Part shown: piece after piece, positions 14,701-26,845 of the stretch
Layout of the letters: each line of letters begins with the position of its first letter
Position numbering within the stretch: the stretch's first letter is position 1
From: Chloromonas sp. AAM2
Taxonomy: Eukaryota; Chlorophyta; Chlorophyceae; Chlamydomonadales; Chlamydomonadaceae
Direction: 5' to 3'
DNA length: 64,000 bases
NCBI GenBank assembly: GCA_004335635.1
Contig: QAXH01005499.1
Span: 62,001 to 126,000 of the forward strand
The notes under the pieces: model-generated
The model's input: only the letters and a program-made list of their open reading frames with translations
Databases searched by the model: none
What the model was told of the DNA's origin: nothing
Translations under genes and position numbers: made by a program

Positions 14701-17700
14701 GGACCCATGCGCTTGCATAACCCAACCAACTGTGACGAGCGCTGCTGCCGTAGTCACCAAACCTGCGCTGCTGCATCAGATTTCGCACAGCTGCATGTGC
14801 ACAGTTGAGCGTTGAACCCAGCTGCAACTTCAAAGGCCCTGAATTCGTTGTGGTTGAGCCGCAGAGCCGAAAGTACTTGAAGATCGGTTGAACTGCCCTT
14901 TTGCGGCCCCGTCCTGTTTTGCTTTGGGTTGGCCTGCCTTGCCTGCTTTGTTCCTTGCTTTCGTTTTAANNNNNNNNNCAGGGTAGGCCAGGGCGGTGCC
15001 CATCCCGTTCCGTGTCCTCTGACGGCTTCCCTGGTGTAAATACATATATATATACTGCCCTCGGGCATGCCATTGGTGCACATGGACCTCACACAACCAC
15101 TTGCTGACCAATCAGAAGAGAATGACTGGCAACCTTGGAGTCACAAGAAATACCATGTGGCGCATATCTCATCCCGCCGTACATTACTGCCTGTTTGAAG
15201 GTGGTGAAGAACCCGGAAACCTTATCATTGGCCTTCTGCGGGGATTCTGCGAGAAATCTTGAAAACCTGTTTTTTGCTATCGCGCCTCATTTTGTGACTT
15301 CGCCTTTTTTTCAAGCCTTTTTCACAATTGATAACGCCTGCGCACAGAAAATGCATGTACGGGTGCGGGACCTGGGGGTCAGTTTGTCCTCTGCGGGATG
15401 AGATATGAACCGTAAGGTACACTCTCGGGATGCACATACAGCGGTAAGAGAGCTCCATCTTTTGGTTTGGTCCTTTGCCAGTCCTCCTATATGCAAGCCC
15501 TTTGTCCCCTTAGGGCGCCAGGGCCTGGCGCTTATTTCTTGCCCACACATGGGCTGACGCCAGATGGTTTCCGCACCACGCAATTGCGGCATCTAAGCAA
15601 ATATTTCTCCAACGCTGTCGTGGCACCCCGTGCACTACAAGTCACTACACTACAAGACGAGTTACCCATAATCACAGAGTAATCACCCCAGCCACAGAGT
15701 GGTTGATTCCCAATACTCTCCAGGCCACATCTACTTCCCGCTTTTGGCACAAGCAAGCAAGCTTCATGCTCAGTGCTGCTTACCATGATCAGTTTCGTGC
15801 CCATCGGAAGCGACCCGTTCAGCTTGGAGAAGATCTTGACGGCCTGTGGATGACCCTTGGACTGGCGCCCCGCAAAGAAACGTCCGACCATGACGACATT
15901 CCTTTGTGGTATCCAAGGCCCATGCCGGTGCCCGCGGCCATGCGATTGCGCAGCGATTGTGACGGGCGGGTGCAGCACCTGAGGCAGGCGGCACCACCAT
16001 GTGAGGGTGTGCTGGCCAGCCCCACGCTACCCGTGGTTAACACCAGCATGGTTAAGTCATGGAAATCAGCAGCGCTCATTGGGAATGCAAGGTGCAAGTA
16101 CACCTGTTATCAATATGTGATGTACCCTTGGGCGTGAACTTGTTGTGGCTGTAATGTCTGTATTGGTTGTGTCTTCTAGAGATGGCGACCAGGCTCACGA
16201 CCAACTAATGAGATGGCGACCAATTCCACCAGGACGGCTGGCTGTGGGAATGTGAACGAAAAACTTGCATTGCAAGCGTTGGACGTCTGGCAATGATGTT
16301 GCATGGTGACCGTGACCATTGGGCTTGGGTGGAGGCGCCGTCAGCCGAAAAGGGTCAGGGTGAAATTTCCAGTCCATCACAGGCTTACAACTGTAGTAAG
16401 GCAACGTTTGCTGACGTTGAGTGACTTGCAAAGACGCTGCTCTGAGCTGCGTTTTCCGTAGACAGTGGCTCTGCGGCACTCCTGTGTCCACCCCATCAAG
16501 GTGTCAGGGTGCGCACGCGCACACACCACCACACCACACACTCACCTGCATGCGCGGGAACAGCATGTCCTGCCCGGTCAGTCTCTCGAAGATGAGTGCG
16601 CTGAAGGTGTAGTACCACCGCAAGGAGTAGTTGGAGTTGAGGAGCACGGCGTCATAACTCGCAAAAGCCTGTGGGGCAGCACCAACGCCAGACGCAAGAG
16701 TTGTAGAGTGACAAACACGGCTTCTGAAGTGCATGCTCTGAGTTTTCCAACCTGCTGCATGTATAAATGAGTGATGACTGCGAAGCTTCAACCCGGCTTG
16801 CACTTGCCTGCACGTCGGACAACACGGAGTGGTCTCACACCAGGGTGCTAGGCAACCACTGAAGTCGGCAGGGCAGTCGAAACGGCCCATCCACAAGGAT
16901 ACGCCATGCTCTCTGTTTGCAGATATACAGACCGCCTTCCGGCTAGATATTCCTATACTCCCACATTTGTTGCAGCTTAGCACAAGCCCAGACAGGTGCT
17001 TTTTTATCATCCTTTCCTCTGCTGCACAAAGTCTGCGCAGCCACTGCCAGAGTGTGATGCAGTTCCTGCTGTCCCACCGACAAACAGATGCGCCCAGACC
17101 TCTGCCGACACACTTGACCTCCTGCTGGGCTGCTGACCTGCCCAGCCAGCCTCTGTAAGCTAAGGGCCTAGATTGCCCCTGTCTTGTCCCCCCTACTATT
17201 GATTGTCCCCTCCTTGCTCTTGCTTGCCGTCTGCACTCACTCGTGTTCCATGCTGGGGCACTATGCGGTCCAGGTCAAAGGGAAACTGACACATGTAGAG
17301 GTTCACTCTGCCCACGCCCTCCACGGGCGGGTACTTCTCATTTCCGAGTGCAAAGAAGAGGTCATACGGTCCGGCGTAGAGTTTGAAGTCCTCCCGATGG
17401 ACCACATGCACACTGAACAGCGTGGGGTCTAGGGTCACACGCAGACTGGTGGCCACGTCCATGATGCACTGCTGATTCTGAACGAGTAAAACGCAGTGGC
17501 AAACGGACACAGTATGGCAAGGCAGTGGACTGGTCGTCGGTGGTGGTAGCAGCAATCAGTAAAGGCAACAAATGCAACACAAAATCACAGTCCAGACTAC
17601 TGCAAAAGGGCCACTGAACAGGCCGCAGCCGCACTTAGGTCTGGGCAGGTATGGGAGCCGACCCTTCAAGTGAGCAGTGCCTAGCCACACCACCTGACTC

Positions 17701-19131
17701 TGACTGCGAGGACAGTCTGTAACATTCGTGTGTCAAACCTCTTCATGCAGCAGCGTATGCAACCGGAAAACGGAAAGACTGCAGTGACTAGAGTGCAGAA
17801 TCCGTACCAGGTACAGTGTTCCCAGCGCAGTGCAATGTAAAAATATGGGACCTTTTGGCTTACCACCACACATATTCAATGCCAAATGCATACTATGTAC
17901 CAAATACGGTACAACAAGGTATCAATCACATTTGAATACATTGCAATTGCTTACCAAGACCTCATCCAAGATTTTTGGACCTCATCCAATGTCGGACAAG
18001 TCTGGACTACAAAACTGGTGAAATCTGGACTACAAATCTGGTGAATCTGGTGCAAGATTCGACTGCTTGCCATGAGCTGATGTGTGACATGAGTTTGCTC
18101 AGACCTATCATGCCTACAAACAACAAACCAAGCCTGAAAATGAGTAGAGAGCTTGTCCACTTAGCCGGACTGTAAGTCCCCATCGACGCTCATGTTCATA
18201 AGTTATCCCGGGCGAGGGAGGGCAACAGTTGTTGCAGTTGTGTTAAGGGCATCTCTCACAGCCCCATTCAGGCATGACATGACAACTACACCTCTGGAGA
18301 TATCGTTCTGCGCGGCATTACATCTACCTTACACAAATTATGTGCTCATATGCCTGTATGCACTGTTGCTCTTGATCTGGCCATCTCCTTTCTTCCATTC
18401 CTTATGCATCATAGTGAATGTACTAGGGTGAACTATCATGACATCGGCTTTATCCTCTTTTCTTTGGAGTTTTGTTACCATAACCATTGAATATAGCTTT
18501 GAACAGCACACCTACGGATGAGCATGGCCCAGGTATCCCTTAAAGGCCTCCAGCTCACATCATATTCTTGTAACAACATTGCAACTCCAATGGCCCTTCA
18601 CCTGGCATACGTTGTCAGGCTGTACCAGGATGTCTACATGGAAGCCCATGGTCTGCATGGAGCGGACTGTCGAGAGCAGGTACTTCTCCCCGCCTCCTGG
18701 GCTCACATGGTCTGCGAATAAAGCATAGAAGGTGCAGGTATTGACGATGGCAGGCCCAAAGGCAAGAACAATGGCAGGCCGACCGACAGGTCAGAACAGG
18801 TGCATTGTTCCATGCAACACATAGGAACATAGGTACTTGGGGCTCTCTGCGTATGCGACCCCCTGCATGACTTGCGTAACTTCAATTGCATGCACGTTGA
18901 GCTCTTACAACACGCGTTGAGGCAGACCGTCCTGCATATACTTGGCTGCAAGCCCGAACATGCCCACCAGTCCCACAAGCAAAATGGCAGGCCGAACGCG
19001 CACTACTTACAAGGCGTGAAGACAGATGCTGATGGTCGATGTGTCGACACAACCCCGCCATGCAACGTTTTGGCCTCCGAGCTTACGAATACGCTTATTG
19101 CCATACAAACCCAGGCTAGAGTTCTCATCAT
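11708..19131 (-). CDS. GT4-type glycosyltransferase with signal peptide
   Basis: Predicted retaining glycosyltransferase of the GT-B fold acting in the secretory pathway; donor sugar and acceptor are not determinable here. Nine exons (19131-19011, 18711-18602, 17477-17241, 16668-16546, 15978-15784, 13073-12927, 12502-12394, 12079-11958, 11845-11708) join in phase to 433 residues. Residues 1-20 form a hydrophobic leader ending SSEA. A glycine-rich nucleotide-loop motif follows (PGGGEKYLL, residues 45-53). The C-terminal half has NVVMVGRFF, then GHSAYIDDL, and the EX7E signature E327-HFGISIV-E335, followed by GMSNGCIPIA and a loop with GGAADIIQPG. The first exon (40 codons) was found by its consensus donor GTAAGT and phase match, so it is less certain than the rest. 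A 2.7 kb intron (13074-15783) holds a MITE, an AT microsatellite, an assembly gap and an orphan exon-like ORF. Confidence 0.88.
13193..13309 (-). other. Orphan exon-like ORF inside a glycosyltransferase intron
   Basis: An ATG at 13309 opens a GC-rich, charged 38-codon frame beginning MSEKATERLERRNADLDEF. A fair donor (CG|GTTAGT) follows codon 32, which would leave phase 2. The only downstream exon, at 13073, continues its own frame only from phase 0, so this does not work as an alternative first exon. The base composition and codon look differ from the surrounding intron. It may be a displaced exon of another gene or a non-coding coincidence; no function is assigned. Confidence 0.3.
13674..13712. 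repeat. AT-rich microsatellite (TATATA with TTGTTATA units)
   Basis: Alternating TA runs separated by TTTGTTATA occur within the large glycosyltransferase intron. Confidence 0.8.
14970..14978. other. Assembly gap (9 N)
   Basis: Nine undefined bases lie within the large intron of the glycosyltransferase gene. Confidence 1.
15151..15419. mobile_element. MITE-like element, copy C
   Basis: It starts with CATATCTCATCCCGC (15163-15177) and ends with the inverted match GCGGGATGAGATATG (15393-15407), followed by AACCGTAAGGT as in the other copies' outer ends. The interior (about 215 bases) is largely different from copies A and B but is again rich in CCCGC/GCGGG words. It lies in an intron of the glycosyltransferase gene. 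It is non-coding. Confidence 0.65.
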
Positions 19132-21462
19132 ATTGGAGGTGCGGCTTTTCCGAAAGACCGAACCGCAGCTTTGCAACTTTCTGTGGTTGCGATTGCCTCT
19201 TTCAAAAGCTGATGCTCTTTTCTACCTCCGTAGACTCTCTGCCTCGCAACAAACTATGGACTTGTGTGTGCAGTGACAGCAACACCCCGACTTCTGAACT
19301 TCCCAACGGCCAACGACTGTCGGGCCACCAACAACCAGCCAAGGTGGCCGTGAAGACAGCAACACCTTTTCTGAATTGTGGAACGGCATCGGGGCCGTTC
19401 GCTTCTCTGTGTGCCGTACTGACAACGGCCGTAACGGCACAAAGCGCGGCAAGGTAAGAGAGCATACCATCATTCGTCCACACACAAGTGAAGGGGAATC
19501 TGATGTCTGCAAGAGTTGGTGACCTTTGTGGTGGTCACCCCAGGGGACACCTTCGGAAAGCACCCCGTTAGCAAAGCAGAAAGCACATCGTGATGAGAAT
19601 TAGCTCATAAGAAAACCACCACAAACATACCTCAGCTAACTCGAGCCACAGATGGGCAGGAGTGTTTCCTTCACCCTTCCAGACACAAACATAAGCAATG
19701 CGCTCAAGGCTAAAGCAGCAAGGCTTGCCCGGAATCTGAAGTCAGCTGCTCTCCTTCAAACAAACTTGTGAGTAATCCAAGCATTAATCAAGCAACAGGA
19801 GGAAGTGCCAAGGAATCCTAAGCTGAGGCCAGGTGCTATACCTAAGCCTGACGCAAACCTACGCCACAACAGCCATTTCAGAACTCACTCTGCGGGGCGA
19901 CCAATACAGTGGTGGTTGAAGTAAAAGGCTTTAGTTGAAGCCTAAATGATTATCCGTCATTCATTCGACCAACCTAACTTCTACCTGCTCCTTCATGCAA
20001 GGCTACAAGATAAGCCCTTGGCAGCAAAAACAACACCAAAGGCCTGTCCTGGCGGATGTCAATGCATAAACATGGTTGCTCTCACATCCTGTAATCGCGC
20101 ACATGTCAATCATGGCATGCATGATCTGAAACAGGTGACATATGGGTTTTGATTTTACACCAAGGTTTTGATGTTACGAAATATTGTTACGAAATATGTA
20201 ACAGAATTCCAAGGTTTTCTATGGATGCCAAGCTCAGCTCTGGAGAGCCAGGAAGCACAGGAACACGGTGGTACCTTTCACATTGAGAGAAAGTTGGAAA
20301 CCGCATCTGAAACGGCCGTGGTTATTGCGTACCTGTCATCAAGCCAACTCAGGCCCATCCAGTGGGCCACACACACAGTCAGAGTGCTCCTGTGGTTTTG
20401 ATTACAGATTGTGGTTTTTATTTTATTTGCGAGTTTTTATTTACAAGTGGTTTTCATTGTAAAAAAAATAAAAGTTTGCGACCTGGTGCCTGTAAATTGA
20501 ATGCAACCCGGACCAACAGATGTAATAGCTGATGTAGTGTGGACTTGAACCCCCATGCCACGCCAAAGTCGGTTGTCGCGTTTTGGCTCACTTCCAGCTG
20601 ATTGGCCGAGCCCACATAACCTACAGATGCTGGTCTTCAGGGCCTGCTCTGAAGTGAGCAGCCGAGCATGGACTATGACCCAGCTCTTGGCTATGAAGAC
20701 CACTGACGCTTGGCACCATGTTGTCGTCCGTTGTTGTTATGAAACATCATCTGTAACTGTCAGGGTCAACTCCAAGCCCGTTTACACCAGAGAGCCGTCA
20801 CAGGACTCCTGGCACTCGAAGCCCTGACAGAACATGTGCCGCTTGAGCCCTGTGTGGTTCAGGCCTGATACCTGGCCTCTGATGGCGATGCTGGTTGCTG
20901 GCAGCCACATGTGTGTTGGCTGCCACTTCGCTGCTAGGCACGAGATCTGCTCTCCAGGCAGGTGATGTGTACGTGTCAAACACGCATGTCCAAACCGCAC
21001 ACTAGTTCCGGGCGTGTCATTCCAATGCATGCTTGTGTGCATGTCGTTGATGTTGAACACTTTCCCCTTCATCAGTCAATCAATAAGCATGTGCTGATGT
21101 GTGAGGTTGTATCTGCCCCTGTCGTGTGCATGATTAGGCAGACGGCTAGTCATGCACATGTTCGATTTCTCCCCTTTCGTGGCCAAGATATGCCAGGGAC
21201 ATGGCAGCTGTCCCTGGGCCACACAGGCACATGGGCCTGGCACATGGACCTGGTTCCAAGGAGCCCATGCGAAGACAAAATAGGGATTCTGCGACATGGG
21301 AGCCTTTGATAAAGTTCCTTGATGACTTGGCCTTCACAATTTTGGTTGGGGCAGCGCCCTTCCACCCATGGGATGTGCTTGACCCGAAAACTGATGTGCC
21401 AGAGGCATCCGCGCCTTACTAGTCTGCTGGCGTTGCCCTTGCCGCTGACACGACACATGTAC

Positions 21463-21807
21463 ACCGTATAGACCATATCTCGTCCCGCAGGGGGCAAAAT
21501 GACATCTAGTGAAAATGGTCCCGCAGGTCCCGCACTCGCACCAGAACATTAATCATTTGTCACGCAGGCGTCCCGCAGACACAGCCAGACATCAATACAA
21601 TTCCGCGCAGCGTTCACACGCTGTTGTTAAGCTGAATGGCTATGTGAATGGGTTCCAGACTGGTTGATTCTTGATTATGCTACAACACTGCTAGGAGCTA
21701 ACCAGCTAATCATTCCAATACAAAAACTGTCGATTCTGTGCTTAGTACTTCCCGCACCCGCCAACAGATTGATTATTTATTGCGGGATGAGATATGGTCT
21801 GTACGGT
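21463..21807. mobile_element. MITE-like element, copy B (best preserved ends)
   Basis: Left end ACCGTATAGACCATATCTCG, then TCCCGCAG; right end TGCGGGATGAGATATGGTCT, then GTACGGT. The two ends are inverted repeats over about 27 bases with three mismatches. Length is 345 bases with no coding capacity. The interior is collinear with copy A at 5288-5830, which is about 200 bases longer. Flanks do not show an obvious duplication beyond a possible TA. Confidence 0.8.
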
Positions 21808-22909
21808 AGGTGTGTTGGACCTTCGTGTCCAAGCGGGACCGTGACGTGAACACGACAAGGAACCTGATGATTGTGGCAAGATGGCAGTTGGCGGGCAAGC
21901 CAGGCACACCTGTCGAGAGGACAGTGAAGGTGCTTGAAGGACAAGGCCTCGCCTAGTGGTATGCTCTTGCTGTGAGATTAAGTGCTTACGTGGGGATGCT
22001 GTGGATGTTCTGACTATGCTGATGTCGCTACAGGGTCTTGGATGTCGAGTAGGTGCTCCACTTGCGCAGCTGTGCCAGGGGCATGGCCCGCAGTTGGATT
22101 CTCCAAAGATATCGCTCCAAGTGGTGCTAGCCCACCTTGCAGAATTGAAGCGACATGCATCTTGGGAGTTGGTGCAATTCTGTCACATGACACACCAGTA
22201 TGCTGACTGACGTCAGGAACTTTGCAAACTATCTCGCGTCCGTCACCCACTCCACCCCCGCAACCCACCTCCTCTGCCTGCTTTTGTTCATCCAAACCTG
22301 TTGACTGACCTGCTATAATGGCTCATGCAGAATCTATTCAAGTCACATGGGCAGGGCGCATACCACTAGCACGTGGTGCACCGCAACACTCCCTTGTTGA
22401 TGCCCCATCAAAACACTGGTAGCATTACAGCAACAGTTAAACACAACATACACAAGTGAAAAGGTAATAATCATGAGGTATTGGAACGTTTGGACGCTGT
22501 TTGGCACCATCACTTTTAGAGGCCTTTGGCCGACTTGCTCTGACTGCCTTATTGCGCCTCTTGATTATGGTGACAAGCGCCTCTTGATTATGGTGCTCAG
22601 TCCAGATGTGGGGGGTGCTATCCAATTCTTCGATCACACATGCACCATGACGGAATAGTACGCTATCACATGCTGCTTTGACAGTCGGTCACCCAGTCAG
22701 TTGCATGGGTTGATTGCCATGCGAATACGTGCAGTCCAAAATGACGCCTATGCGGTTTTGTTTGTCCATGCCAGAGTTCATGGTGACCACTACCACATGG
22801 GCTGACGCGCTAACAGACCTGTGAGTTGCAGGGGCTGACACCCAGGTGATTATGAAGCCAGTGTGAAGTGGGTTTGGAACAATGTCTCCAAACGTAAACG
22901 AGGGTTGTC

Positions 22910-23071
22910 ATGCCATGCCAACTTGGCACCCTGGAGATTGCCCCTGACATGATAATACGGCATGGCGCTCCCTATGACGCACCGTTCTACTTACTTCCAG
23001 CGGTGCATCATGATGATGTGCACCGGTGGGACGCGCTGGTGGTATGCTCTCTCACCATAGTTTCTGCATGA
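22910..23071 (+). other. Short unassigned ORF (53 codons)
   Basis: The frame from ATG 22910 reads with a protein-like composition (LEIAPDMIIRHGAPYDAPFY, then HHDDVHRWDALV) and has a possible donor after the last of these. A second short protein-like frame begins at ATG 22769 and ends at a GTGAGT donor. They could be two exons of a small gene or a decayed transposon. The family is not recognised. Confidence 0.2.
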
Positions 23072-23478
23072 GTCGGTACTTGATCGCATCTGGCATCTAC
23101 ATGTACTGATGCACCCTGCACTTCTGCTGTGCGGGAATGGTCACACTCCTTGGTCACGATGTAGAGCATCGCTTGTCGTTTCAGGTCTTAAGCTTTTTTT
23201 ATTTATTTAGCTCCAATTTCGATCGTTGCAAGCCTTTTGACTGCATGGCAAACACTGTCATCATGTTCTTGCAAGTGTGCTACCAATTGTGTGCGTAAAC
23301 AAGTGCTTTAATCAGCCGTGGATTTCCAACAAGCTACTGGCATGTTGTTGAACTGGTGGTACATTTGCCTTGCCATGCACCGACGATTGAAGTGTTGGCA
23401 TGAGCCATGTAACCAAGAGTGCTCTTGTGGTTGCTGGCGGTTGGTGAGGGGCCACTGTGGAAATCGGCGTAGTGGTCA

Positions 23479-23483
23479 TTACA
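23479..23483 (-). terminator. TGTAA polyadenylation signal candidate for ferredoxin
   Basis: TGTAA on the minus strand lies about 175 bases downstream of the ferredoxin stop codon. Assigned by motif and position only. Confidence 0.35.
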
Positions 23484-23658
23484 TTCAGGTACAATGTACG
23501 CGTGGAGATCAAAATAACTAAAGAGAGTTCGGGACATCAACAGCTGGAAATCGCGGCACCGCAGGCTGCATCAACAGCAGAAAATTGCCGAAAGGCAGTG
23601 TGAAAACGCCAGGCTGTCTAATCCTCCGCATTGCGATGGCTGTGTGAAAGGATGTTGC

Positions 23659-24361
<703 letters not shown>

Positions 24362-24842
24362 CGTGAGGTGTGTGGGTTAGGTTATACCTTGAAAGTGTTT
24401 TGATTGGGAATGCTGTGTGTCGCTCGGAAAGTCATCCTGATGATGGCATGAAAGTGTGACTATCGGTTATCATTATCTGAGTTGGCATGAAAGTGAGACA
24501 CCCACGGTTGCCCATCCTTTGATGATCCTTGTTGATCCTGCGCGCTGCCATTGGCACACACGTGCATCAAAGTTACAGATGTGCATTACATGTCCACCAG
24601 CAACACGGCATTGTTTGTAGAAACACTGAACTGTGCTTGCGCAGCCAAGCTCTGGTTTGCGCTGTCAAATGTGGACGGTTGATTGTCCGCGGTTTCATTT
24701 CACCGCCATAGCTTCTTGTTCTGTGGCATGCGTCACATACACAGCTGAGGAAGTGCACTGTACTATTAGCCAATTGCACGCCAATTGCACAGCTATGAAA
24801 CCGTTGATGTGGGCGCCATTCACTATAGCTCACGCTGATTGT

Positions 24843-24960
24843 TTCAACGGGATTTGCGGACAGGGTAACACCCCTCGGGGTTGGCAAGCACCACTACTTT
24901 CACGGTTTGTCAGAATCCCGTTGAGATGCATGTTGGACGGGCTTGGTACCCTCACATCTT
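24843..24960 (+). repeat. Dispersed repeat with GCATGTTGGACGGGCTTGG core
   Basis: The core GCATGTTGGACGGGCTTGGT and following CCCTC recur at 7390-7424 and 56962-56990 with few changes. The upstream part (AACGGGATTTGCGGACAGGG, then CACCCCTCGGGGTTG) matches the reverse complement of 2450-2500. Within this copy AACGGGAT and ATCCCGTT form a short inverted pair about 60 bases apart. Function is unknown. Confidence 0.65.
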
Positions 24961-25859
24961 GTGAAATGGCCTTCTTGTAAAATGGCAAGTACATTGTGGC
25001 GCATGTCAGCCACCAATTCACGATATTATCTACCATTTTACCAATCTCAGTGCGCATCTGCGGTGTGCCAATGCTGGTCTACATTGCCCTTGTGCATGCG
25101 AGCCACAAGAATATTATGCTAACCACTAAGGGTGTAAGGAGCTCAAGTCAAAGGCTTCAGTCCTTTCTGAGACGGTTCAAAAGTGGTGGTCAAAAGCTCA
25201 ATGGGCGCTTTTTCTACCTGTTGCAGTGAAGTGTGTTTTTCGGCTCAACCACAACAAATCCAAGGCTCTTGGAGGTGTGGCTGGGTGCAGCTCGTCAAGA
25301 ACTATGCAAAACCACCTTCATTTCCCAGGTTGGCAAATGCCTGGTTTAGTACGGGCTGTTCCCAGGGTTAAGGCCCTTCAGTAATGCGGAGGAGGCCCAT
25401 GAGCAGCTGAAGACGCGTGAAGTGGGGCTGAGTGGGGTTGCAAGAAGAATGGCGACGTGAGCCGAAGGCATCCCCGTGGGTATTGAAGTCTATCCATCTA
25501 TTGATGGACATCAAACTCTACCCGGGTAGTGTTGCCACCTGTCCGCAAAATTCAGTGCAGCGTATCAGAGGGCAGGCCCTTCCGTAACTTGTGACGCCTT
25601 GTTCAGTTATTTCACTGCAATGGCCTAGGTACCCTCCAAGGAGCTTACTTTCAAATTCTAGGGCCACTCTGAGCTGGTTAGTAACAGGGGGTGTACAAGG
25701 AAAATATGAGGCCAGGGAAAACCGAGTTGCAGGCCAACCATAAGTCAAAATTATGATCAAACATGCCATTGTGACGGGCTCATTGCGGTCTAAGCAATGG
25801 TATACTTGGCCCGGAAACCCATGCTGGGTGCAGAAATGGTCGACAATTGACAAGGCACT

Positions 25860-25975
25860 CTGTGACTTTGGGAACTGACTCAAATATGCAATGTTCAATA
25901 GTGCATTGGAAAGCTCTCATGAAACTGAGCACAATGGAGTACCCAAAGTCTGTAATCGACATGTGCATTCTAACA
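25860..25975 (-). repeat. Dispersed repeat, copy 1 of the ATTGTGCTCAG family
   Basis: On the minus strand this reads ACAGACTTTGGGTACTCCAT, then TGTGCTCAGTTTCATGAGAGC. Closely similar sequence lies on the plus strand at about 48205-48265, and a shorter match at 46615-46655. All three keep an open frame resembling ITDF-Y-IVLS-M-AF, so the family may derive from a coding element; the family is not recognised. Confidence 0.6.
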
Positions 25976-26845
25976 TGTGGATTCTAACAGTGGCTGTTGT
26001 TTTGGGGGGGCCCCCCGTTGTCCCCCCCCCGACCAAAAGTGAGGTAGGGGTCGGCAGAATGATCACGAATGAGCATGTACAACAAACTCTATCCCGGTAG
26101 TGATGCCACCTGTCCGCAAGATTTAGTGCAAAGCACGCTTAACAAACCTAGTCCAGATGTGATGGCTGTTCTTTGAAAACACATGTTTGCCCGCCGGTGC
26201 TTACCATCAATTCAGTAAAAAAGGTTTCCACTTCAGGCGAGCCACACAATCCAGCCTTGCCGGTGAGGAGTCACGGGCGTGTGTGCACACAAACATGCCA
26301 TGCTAGTTCATACACATGACATGATGTTGTGACGGGCTCGTGTCAGTCCGGGTGGTCACGAGCAAATGCTTCGCTTCGCTTCTTTCCAGGGTGCCAGTGG
26401 TTGAGAACCCATGTGAAACTGGTTTTGGTTGACTGCTGTCGCAACACGGAAGGTTTCGCCGCGTTCGGCATCGCGCCAGGCCGCTTGTGTACTTGTTGCA
26501 GGCTTGTTTGCTGAGTTGCTCCACGTTTCGCAGCTCGGCTCCCTGGCAAACCGTCGGATAAGATCAGGTTCGAAACATTCAAAACAATCAGGTTCAACAA
26601 TCAGGTTCAACACATTTAAAACAACAGAGCCGTTTTTCGTCACACAGACAAGCCTTAACTGCAATTTAGCAGCTAGCTGCCTTGTCGGAATACCAGCCTC
26701 TCAGGCGGCGATTTGGCTGCGCAGCTTTCCTTGCACGGCATTAATCAGACTCAAGGATAAATCAAAAACTCTGCTCGAGTGATCTGACAGTGAACGAGCA
26801 GTGTCTACATAGCAGGGGACCCAACAGGAACGGTAACTACAAAGC

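Larger units (their letters stand above)
19132..23658. other. Intergenic region between the glycosyltransferase and ferredoxin; repeats and ORF fragments only
   Basis: This 4.5 kb separates two minus-strand genes. It contains the MITE-like copy B (21463-21807) and several short protein-like fragments between about 22430 and 23160 on both strands that could be remains of a mobile element. Nothing resembles a known family, and no consistent exon chain could be made. Confidence 0.5.
24362..26845. other. Intergenic region between divergent ferredoxin and O-methyltransferase genes
   Basis: This 2.5 kb should contain both promoters. It is crowded with dispersed repeats: pieces near 24843-24960, 25510-25560 and 26085-26130 (shared CTGTCCGCAA words), and a block at 25860-25975 shared with 46612 and 48200. 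It includes a G/C homopolymer patch near 26005-26030. No gene was recognised. Confidence 0.55.

Noticed and set aside
20490..20570. tRNA-like sequence (GGTTCAAGTCC on the minus strand)
   Set aside because: The flanking bases do not form T-arm, anticodon or acceptor stems, so no tRNA can be folded.
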